Source: an uncultured Opitutales bacterium
GTDB lineage: Bacteria > Verrucomicrobiota > Verrucomicrobiia > Opitutales > UBA9783
NCBI GenBank assembly: GCA_934700265.1
Contig: CAKUXH010000060.1
Span: 1-6,067 of the forward strand
Direction of reading: 5' to 3'
Length of the DNA: 6,067 bases
Below are positions 1-4,923 of the stretch, piece after piece (within the stretch, counting starts at the first letter, position 1; each line of letters opens with the position of its first letter). The notes under the pieces were generated by a model. That model ran no database searches and was not told the origin of the DNA. It saw only the letters and a list, made by a program, of their open reading frames with translations. Both the position numbers and the translations under genes were made by a program.

Positions 1-1626
1 GCTCAAAATAATGGGCATATAATTGATAAATCATATTTGGAAGAAATTTTTAAGGTACCTTTTATTTTTTTAGGAGAAAATTCTAAAGAAAGAAAACGTC
101 AATTGCGAGAGATCATTACATTAGATCGGTTTAAAGTAAATGAATCTTTTTCAATACAAAATGAAGAAAGCATAGAACAAATTGTAAACGAACTTGTTGA
201 AAAAACAAATTATCGAAGGAGTTGGTGTAGTATATTGCTTTTTCAAGAAAGTTTGCAAAGAAAGAGTATAACAAAAAATTTTGAGTCTGATTTTATTAGT
301 ACGGTTAAAAAATTGGATCATCAAGTTGCACATTGGAAGACACAATGTATTTCTAGTCGTTATAAATTTATTGAAAAAATTTTGGAAAATGTTATAAGCC
401 ATTCATGTTATAATCAAAAATTTGATTGGGATAATTTGTTGTTGCATAAAACAATAGGTCCTGTAATTACGGTAAGCGTTTTATTGTCGTTATTAGTTTG
501 TGTATTTTATTTATCAGAATATCCTATGCATTTATGTGAACAAGCCATTCAATGGTTGCAGTCTATGATACAAACTGTTTTCCCAGATGGATGGGTAAAA
601 AGTCTAATCAGCGAAGGTATTGTTGGTGGAGTAGGAAATGTTTTACTATTTTTGCCACAATTTATTTTAATGATTATTTGTATGGGGATACTTGAAAATA
701 CAGGATATTTAGCTCGGGTAACTTTTTTGTTAGACCATTGGATGAAGAAGATAGGGCTATCGGGACCTTCTTTTGTAGCTCTCATATCTTGTTATGCTTG
801 TACAATCCCGGGAATTATGCAAACCCGATGTCTTCACAATCGAGAAGAACGTTTAACAACATTGTTTGTAGCTCCTTGGGTTAATTGTAGTAGTCGTGTC
901 CCTATTTATTTACTTTTGATATCATTGTTGTGTGGCCAAGCATCTCCATTGGTGAAAACATTTATATTGGTAGTCATTTATTTAATTGGATTATTTGCAG
1001 CTTTGTTGTTAGCAGGTATTATAAGAAAATTTTTTCTAAAAACGCGACATACAGTTCATATTGCAGAAATGCCTCCTTTGTTAAAACCACAATTTTCATA
1101 TATTTTTCAATTAGTAAAAACTCAAACCACAATTTTCATGAAAAAGGCCGGGACTTATATCCTTTGTTTTAGCATAGGATTGTGGTTTTGTTTGCATACG
1201 AAAGTTCATAATGAAAAAGGAGAAACGACTAATTTGGTACAATATTTAGGGAAAAAAATTGAACCTGTGCTTAAACCTATAGGGTTTGATTGGCATATTG
1301 GAGTAAGTTTATTGAGTTCCTTTGGAACTCGTGAAAATTTTATATCTACGTTAGGGGTTTTACATAATGTTGATTCAAAAGATAAGCAGGCTTATACGCT
1401 TAGAGATCAATTAAAGTATGCAAAAGATGAAAACGGAGCTCCTATTTATTCGTTTGCAACATGTATTTCTCTTATTTTATTTTTTATGTTTGCATTACAA
1501 TGTATTGGTACCTTCATTTTCGTAAAACATGAATCGTATTCTTGGCGATTAACAATTTTTCAGTTGGTATTTATGAACGCTTTTGCATATATACTTTGTT
1601 TTTGTACTTATCATCTATTAAGATAA
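1..1626 (+). CDS. feoB: Ferrous iron transporter FeoB, partial (N-terminal G domain cut by window edge)
   Basis: Inner-membrane Fe(II) uptake protein with a cytosolic GTPase domain. The frame is open from base 1, so the TTG at 37 is not the start and most of the roughly 160-residue G domain lies upstream; 541 residues are visible. Residues 1-40 look like the end of the G domain. Residues about 50-150 are the cytosolic helical region. From about residue 155 the protein is mostly hydrophobic helices. Family marks are the GG-VG/FLPQ segment (about 208-219), the first gate motif SCYACTIPGIMQTR (263-276), the second gate PWVNCSSRVP (292-301), an MPPLLKP segment (about 357-363), KKAGTYIL (381-388) and GTRENFISTLGVL (442-454), close to the usual AREVFVSTLAV. 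The cysteines in both gate motifs are present. It ends with TAA 6 nt before the pseudouridine synthase gene, so the two are probably cotranscribed. The family call is secure; no feoA is visible. Confidence 0.95.
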   Translation, partial: AQNNGHIIDKSYLEEIFKVPFIFLGENSKERKRQLREIITLDRFKVNESFSIQNEESIEQIVNELVEKTNYRRSWCSILLFQESLQRKSITKNFESDFISTVKKLDHQVAHWKTQCISSRYKFIEKILENVISHSCYNQKFDWDNLLLHKTIGPVITVSVLLSLLVCVFYLSEYPMHLCEQAIQWLQSMIQTVFPDGWVKSLISEGIVGGVGNVLLFLPQFILMIICMGILENTGYLARVTFLLDHWMKKIGLSGPSFVALISCYACTIPGIMQTRCLHNREERLTTLFVAPWVNCSSRVPIYLLLISLLCGQASPLVKTFILVVIYLIGLFAALLLAGIIRKFFLKTRHTVHIAEMPPLLKPQFSYIFQLVKTQTTIFMKKAGTYILCFSIGLWFCLHTKVHNEKGETTNLVQYLGKKIEPVLKPIGFDWHIGVSLLSSFGTRENFISTLGVLHNVDSKDKQAYTLRDQLKYAKDENGAPIYSFATCISLILFFMFALQCIGTFIFVKHESYSWRLTIFQLVFMNAFAYILCFCTYHLLR

Positions 1627-1632
1627 ACATTT

Positions 1633-2349
1633 ATGATTCCTTGGCATCCATCCGTAAAAATTATAAAGATAGAAAATTCGATTTTTGCAATTGATAAGCC
1701 GTGTGGCATTTTGTCTCAACCGAATAAATCAAGTATTTGTAAACAAAGTATTATACAGGCAGCTTATGACTTAAAGCGAGAGGCTTATAAAACAGAAGAT
1801 GGAGATGTTTATTTATTAAATAGGCTGGATAGTCCTACTTCTGGAATTGTTATTTTGTGTAAAGATTTTGAAATTGCTAAAAAGATTAAGCTAGCTTTTA
1901 AGGAACATAAAGTTAATAAAATTTATCATGCAATAGTGAAAGGTCGGTTCCCAACATATAAAATGTATTGGCAAGACCGTTTAGACATCCAAAAACAAAA
2001 TAATAAGATACGCACAAAATGTACACTTTATTCAGGTATTATTTCAAAAACTGATGTTATGTTTTTAAAAAATTATTCTGCTAATGGGGAAAATTTAAGT
2101 CTTATTCAATTGAAGCCTCATACTGGGCGCTCGCATCAACTGCGGGTACAGTGTGCACATCATAATTTCCCAATATTAGGGGATAAAATTTATGGTAATT
2201 TTAATTGTAATCATAGGTTAAAGGCTGAACGATTATTTTTACATGCCTACCATATTGATTTTGTTTTATCTAGTAGTATGTCATTTTCTGCTACTTCTGA
2301 ACCTGGATTTAAGGAAGTATTACCGTTTATAAATTATGCGCAGATGTGA
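1633..2349 (+). CDS. RluA-family pseudouridine synthase
   Basis: Enzyme converting uridine to pseudouridine in rRNA or tRNA; the target site cannot be told from sequence. The 238 residues form one catalytic domain with no N-terminal S4 domain, like the short RluA/RluC-type or TruC-like members. Visible motifs are IDKPCGILSQP (20-30), the catalytic loop LNRLDSPTSGIVIL (62-75) with Asp66 as the expected nucleophile, KIYHAIVKG (96-104), the RNA-binding block PHTGRSHQLRVQ (162-173), PILGDKIYG (180-188) and LFLHAYHIDF (201-210). The usual HRLD motif reads NRLD here, which occurs in some family members. The ATG chosen lies 6 nt after the feoB stop; there is no clear Shine-Dalgarno sequence, but the N-terminus aligns with the family. 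No convincing terminator follows: a weak 7-bp stem at 2351-2383 runs into a T8 tract. Confidence 0.93.
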   Translation: MIPWHPSVKIIKIENSIFAIDKPCGILSQPNKSSICKQSIIQAAYDLKREAYKTEDGDVYLLNRLDSPTSGIVILCKDFEIAKKIKLAFKEHKVNKIYHAIVKGRFPTYKMYWQDRLDIQKQNNKIRTKCTLYSGIISKTDVMFLKNYSANGENLSLIQLKPHTGRSHQLRVQCAHHNFPILGDKIYGNFNCNHRLKAERLFLHAYHIDFVLSSSMSFSATSEPGFKEVLPFINYAQM

Positions 2350-2402
2350 AAAACTTTTTTTAGCAACGTGAGATTGAAAGTTTAGTTTTTTTTAAAAAAA
2401 GC

Positions 2403-2430
2403 TTGTTTATTTTTTTATATGTGATGTAAT
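2403..2430 (+). promoter_or_regulatory. Extended -10 promoter for tRNA-Ile2 (and probably the phosphoesterase)
   Basis: A TTGTTT box at 2403-2408 (3 of 6 matches to the -35 consensus) is followed after 16 nt by TGTAAT at 2425-2430 (5 of 6 to TATAAT). The bases TGA directly before the -10 give the TGn extended -10 element. The predicted start near 2437 would leave a short leader of about 7 nt before the mature tRNA end. The position supports it; the weak -35 lowers confidence. Confidence 0.5.
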
Positions 2431-2443
2431 TAAAAATATTAAA

Positions 2444-2519
2444 GGGCTCTTAGCTCAGCGGTTAGAGCAGAGGACTCATAATCCTTTGGTCGTAGGTTCG
2501 AATCCTACAGGGCCCACCA
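2444..2519 (+). tRNA. tRNA-Ile2 (anticodon CAT, expected lysidine-modified)
   Basis: A full 76-nt cloverleaf with encoded CCA (2517-2519). The acceptor stem GGGCTCT pairs with AGGGCCC (with G-T wobble), the D arm is GCTC/GAGC, the anticodon stem GAGGA/TCCTT closes loop CTCATAA, the variable loop is TGGTC, and the T arm GTAGG/CCTAC encloses TTCGAAT. Anticodon CAT is shared by initiator Met, elongator Met and Ile2. The D loop AGCGGTTA and the TTTGGTCG variable region resemble E. coli ileX more than metT, and the first acceptor pair is Watson-Crick, which argues against initiator. If it is Ile2, C34 must be converted to lysidine by TilS so that it reads AUA. The Ile2 versus elongator Met choice is from remembered sequences and is likely but not certain. 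Confidence 0.93.
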
Positions 2520-2533
2520 TTTTAATTATTATC

Positions 2534-3337
2534 ATGTTAGAGTGTCGTGTGTTGTTTTTCGGGGACATTGTAGGTCGCCCAGGGCGAAATTTTTTAAAAG
2601 TTCAATTGCCATTATTAAAAACGAAATATGCACCTCATTTTATTTTTGCCAATGGTGAAAATTCTACCGGTGGATTTGGTTTAAATACTTCCATTGCAAA
2701 AGAATTGAAAGACATAGGTATTCATGGGATTACATTGGGTAATCATACCTGGGATCAACGAAGCTTTTGGGGAGAAATTTCTAGCATAGATTATGTATGC
2801 CGTCCTTTAAATTTTCCAGAAGAATGTCCAGGAAAAACGTATTTGATTTTTGAATTTGAAAATCAAAAAATAGCTATTTTAAATTTATTGGGAAGAGCAT
2901 TTTCTAACGGTGCGGTTGACTGTCCATTTAAAAGTTGCCAGAAATTGATTGAGACTTTGAAACACGTTGGGGTAGAAAATTTTATTGTAGATTTTCATGC
3001 AGAATTTACAGCTGAAAAGTATACTTTAGGCTGGTTTTTGTCTAGATTAGGTGGTGTTGTTGGGTTAGTTGGGACCCACACACATATTCAAACAGCTGAC
3101 GAACGTATTATGAATGATACGATGGCTTTTATCTGTGATTTAGGCATGTGTGGAAGTTATAATAGTATTTTGGGTTTTCAGCCTGATAATATTATGGAAA
3201 AAAGCATATATGGAAAACCTTGTCGTTTTGAAGTTGGGAGAGGTCCTGCCTGTATAAATGGGGCACTTATTACATTAGATTTAGCTAAGCATAAAGCAAC
3301 CCATATCGAACGTATTAATCTGGTCGAAACCTGTTAG
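2534..3337 (+). CDS. YmdB-family metallophosphoesterase (TIGR00282 type)
   Basis: A 267-residue di-metal phosphoesterase of the family whose B. subtilis member YmdB hydrolyses 2',3'-cyclic nucleotides or cAMP-like phosphodiesters and affects biofilm choice; the substrate here is unknown. The N-terminus CRVLFFGDIVGRPGR matches the family start. Expected metal ligands are present: Asp11, Glu42-Asn43 in NGEN, Asn70-His71 in LGNHTWD, His155 in VDFHAE, and His182/His184 in GTHTHIQTADER. The length is normal, about 260-270 residues. The frame is open upstream into the tRNA, but starts there would put tRNA sequence into the protein, so the ATG at 2534 is chosen. This ATG is 14 nt from the tRNA CCA end, has no Shine-Dalgarno sequence and has no room for its own promoter, so cotranscription with the tRNA is likely. 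Confidence 0.93.
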   Translation: MLECRVLFFGDIVGRPGRNFLKVQLPLLKTKYAPHFIFANGENSTGGFGLNTSIAKELKDIGIHGITLGNHTWDQRSFWGEISSIDYVCRPLNFPEECPGKTYLIFEFENQKIAILNLLGRAFSNGAVDCPFKSCQKLIETLKHVGVENFIVDFHAEFTAEKYTLGWFLSRLGGVVGLVGTHTHIQTADERIMNDTMAFICDLGMCGSYNSILGFQPDNIMEKSIYGKPCRFEVGRGPACINGALITLDLAKHKATHIERINLVETC

Positions 3338-3443
3338 TGTTAAAAACAACTTAAGTTTTATTATAAATCTAATCAATGATTTTTTGGCGTGACTTAAGAT
3401 TTAGAATACATAAATTTTCATAATTTGAGATTCTAAAAAATTA

Positions 3444-3496
3444 TACGCATTATAATTAATTATTATGATTAATTTTTACAATAATGTAGGTGCGTA
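3444..3496. other. Nested AT-rich inverted repeats between convergent genes
   Basis: TACGCA (3444-3449) pairs with TGCGTA (3491-3496). Inside it ATTAT (3449-3453) can pair with ATAAT (3481-3485), with the shared A at 3449 used once only. Innermost, AATTAAT (3454-3460) and ATTAATT (3468-3474) form a 7-bp stem around a 7-nt loop. The stretch 3338-3542 separates the convergent phosphoesterase and small secreted-protein genes and holds no ORF I can support on either strand. The repeats could be a weak bidirectional terminator, but the stem has few G-C pairs and inner structures in AT-rich DNA arise easily by chance. Confidence 0.25.
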
Positions 3497-3542
3497 AGAA
3501 ATGTATCTTTGTCAGAATTTGAGATATAAATGTTATAAAATT

Positions 3543-4070
3543 TTATTTAGTTAAAATGCCTATTCTATTATTATAAGCGGATTCGGATCTAGATTGCTTA
3601 GCGATAATTATATCATTTTTGTAATTATTGATAAGTGTATCAAGTTCTTGTGAATAATTAAGAGATGTTATGTCCGGCATTTTATTGCATAAAAGAATAA
3701 ATATGTGAATTTTGCTGCTAAAGATAAATGGTGAGGATACTTTTTGTTTTTGAATAATTTACGAAAGCTTTTAACACAATCGTTTAGCATTTGAGGTTTT
3801 TCGAACAATGGTATAAAATTGTTTAAAGTGGTATCTAGTAAGTATTTATTTCTCTTAGTTACAGCATAAGAAGCTAAAATAATATTTTCAAAAAAACTTT
3901 CTATATTTTCTATGCAAAGGTTTTTAGAAAAAACCGATAAATCTGTGTTTTCTAAAATTTTGCTTGTAATAGATCGTGCTGCCTCATTGTAGCTTACATA
4001 AACATTTTTAGAAGAATAAATGGATGAAGTTAGTAATAATATAAACCCACTAATGTATTTTTTTTAACAT
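3543..4070 (-). pseudogene. Frame-split gene for a small secreted protein of unknown function
   Basis: The start ATG (4070-4068) reads M-L-K-K and then hits a stop after six codons because of an 8-A run (4058-4065). With one A fewer, the frame opens into 133 residues with no stop, down to TAA at 3668. The N-terminus then is MLKKYISGFILLLTSSIYSS: two lysines, a hydrophobic core (about 5-18) and small residues near 15-20, a good Sec signal peptide. Near 3680-3683 the sequence AAAATG carries a second shift. One extra A would join the body to a 45-codon ORF (ATG at 3680, TAA at 3545-3543, starting MPDITSLNYSQELD), giving 175 residues. The two shifts cancel: the first ATG and the last ORF share a frame. 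The body has no in-frame ATG, GTG or TTG before codon 80, so without correction it would not be translated from the start. I recognise no family; the mature part looks helical, with Lys, Asn and Phe. Alternatives are a recent pseudogene, a slippage-rescued gene, sequencing errors in A-runs, or a separate 45-residue gene at the end. Confidence 0.6.
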
Positions 4071-4078
4071 AAACTTCT

Positions 4079-4105
4079 TTTATAATTAAAAAATGTTATT
4101 GTCAA
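4079..4105 (-). promoter_or_regulatory. Promoter of the frame-split small gene
   Basis: On the minus strand a perfect TTGACA (4105-4100) is followed after 15 nt by TATAAA (4084-4079), a 5 of 6 match to TATAAT. The spacing is 2 nt short of ideal. The ATG at 4070 begins 8 nt after the -10 box, so transcription would start at or next to the start codon. An AGAAG sequence 3 nt before the ATG could be a poor Shine-Dalgarno site only if transcription starts farther upstream. Confidence 0.45.
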
Positions 4106-4209
4106 CAAATAATTTTAACATAAAAATTTTTTTTTAAATTCAATCTAAAGATGCAAGATAGTGGGAGAATTTGATGAAAATTTGTTTTTCTAAAATTTCT
4201 AGATAATTG

Positions 4210-4842
4210 TTAAATATCATATTCTGGATCATCAGGCTGAATAGGCCGAATTGCATACAGTTCGTTTTTAGATAAACAATTTAGGTATTCTTGTGAGCCA
4301 ACTGTTTTAGTACTTGCGTCTTTTTTCATGAAAGGGTCGGTATACCAATAAGTTAATCGTAAAGCCTGAAAACCTTCAGGAGGATTGATTTCTTGTCTTG
4401 GTTTACTATTGTCAATATTGTCTTCCGTTTTGCCATCATTTAAATAAAGATTATAAAGTGGAGAGTCTTTTACAAATAGCGAGATATATACGGTTAAATC
4501 ATTAGCTTCATCATAGACTGTACTAGTGAATGTGTTTAAATTTGAAAAATTTCCTTCTTCTCGGTTGATTGTAAAATCAATAAATGTGTTGGGATTTTTT
4601 ACATTTCTTAAAGATATTGTAGAACCACTTTTGTTAAGTTCATACGGATGTGTATCATGAAGTATACTTTCAAAATAGCTTGTTGCTATAAGATGAGCTT
4701 TTAATTTGCAGATATTTGATCTTGAATAACGATGCATTAATAACACTGTTTGTGAAATTCCAAGTATTATAAGCGTGAAAATACCTGCAGATAAAATAAC
4801 TTCCAGTAAAGAAATACCTTTATTTTTAGTTTTTTGCTTCAT
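4210..4842 (-). CDS. Type IV pilin-like prepilin (pseudopilin), function unknown
   Basis: A 210-residue protein with a class III prepilin leader: MKQKTKNKG then ISLLEVILSAG. Cleavage by prepilin peptidase is expected after Gly9, leaving Ile10 as residue 1 of the mature protein and Glu14 as the conserved Glu5. A hydrophobic helix (about 10-34) would anchor it in the inner membrane and pack it into a pilus or type II secretion pseudopilus. The rest is a hydrophilic domain with no recognised fold; it resembles minor pilins of the PilV/GspI kind in layout only. An upstream in-frame ATG at 4899 would add 19 residues, but a perfect promoter lies inside that stretch and the short charged leader is typical, so the start at 4842 is chosen. 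No other pilus or secretion gene is adjacent, so the assembly machine must be encoded elsewhere. The gene has its own promoter and ends 139 nt before the next start. Confidence 0.85.
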   Translation of the reverse strand: MKQKTKNKGISLLEVILSAGIFTLIILGISQTVLLMHRYSRSNICKLKAHLIATSYFESILHDTHPYELNKSGSTISLRNVKNPNTFIDFTINREEGNFSNLNTFTSTVYDEANDLTVYISLFVKDSPLYNLYLNDGKTEDNIDNSKPRQEINPPEGFQALRLTYWYTDPFMKKDASTKTVGSQEYLNCLSKNELYAIRPIQPDDPEYDI

Positions 4843-4849
4843 TATAAGT

Positions 4850-4878
4850 ATTATACAAAATTTACATAAAAATGTCAA
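4850..4878 (-). promoter_or_regulatory. Consensus sigma-70 promoter of the prepilin gene
   Basis: On the minus strand there is a perfect TTGACA (4878-4873), a 17-nt spacer and a perfect TATAAT (4855-4850). Only 7 nt separate the -10 box from the ATG at 4842, so the expected transcription start falls on or within a base or two of the start codon, and no Shine-Dalgarno sequence fits. This decides the start against the ATG at 4899 and predicts a leaderless mRNA. Confidence 0.8.
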
Positions 4879-4885
4879 ATTTTTT

Positions 4886-4918
4886 GAAAAAAGAATCATT
4901 TTTTGTGATTCTTTTTTC
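4886..4918 (-). terminator. Intrinsic terminator downstream of glgC
   Basis: A perfect 13-bp inverted repeat: GAAAAAAGAATCA (4886-4898) and TGATTCTTTTTTC (4906-4918) around a 7-nt loop. On the minus strand it begins 5 nt after the glgC TAG, and the T-rich 3' arm supplies the U-tract. The stem is AT-rich, with four G-C pairs, but perfect. Its symmetry could also let it act on plus-strand transcripts. Confidence 0.75.
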
Positions 4919-4923
4919 AGCAG

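Noticed and set aside
151..402. Minus-strand 83-codon ORF inside feoB
   Set aside because: Shadow of the conserved feoB frame, with low-complexity composition and no family resemblance.
549..785. Minus-strand 78-codon ORF inside feoB
   Set aside because: Overlaps the conserved FeoB gate region on the opposite strand; no independent support.
930..1172. Plus-strand 80-codon ORF inside feoB
   Set aside because: Out of frame with conserved FeoB membrane segments; no promoter or ribosome binding site.
2351..2393. Possible terminator after the pseudouridine synthase gene: AAACTTT/AAAGTTT stem followed by a T8 tract
   Set aside because: The stem is 7 bp with one G-C pair and a loop of about 19 nt, too weak to call.
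2486..2533. Phosphoesterase ORF extended upstream into the tRNA gene (TTG at 2486)
   Set aside because: The extra 16 residues are translated from the tRNA T arm and acceptor stem; the family N-terminus starts at the ATG at 2534.
3349..3358. 10-bp palindrome AACTTAAGTT just after the phosphoesterase stop
   Set aside because: No loop and too short to fold; perfect 10-bp palindromes of AT-rich sequence are expected at this length scale.
3422..3525. Direct repeat AATTTGAGAT at 3422-3431 and 3516-3525
   Set aside because: Only two 10-bp copies in AT-rich non-coding DNA, with no regular spacing or flanking similarity; not an array.
4177..4200. Possible hairpin GAAAATTT/AAAATTTC downstream of the prepilin gene
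   Set aside because: Central A-A mismatch, one G-C pair only and no following U-tract on the minus strand; not a convincing terminator.
4843..4899. Prepilin start at the upstream ATG 4899
   Set aside because: It would place a perfect TTGACA-N17-TATAAT promoter inside the coding region and give an atypical 28-residue leader before the cleavage site.
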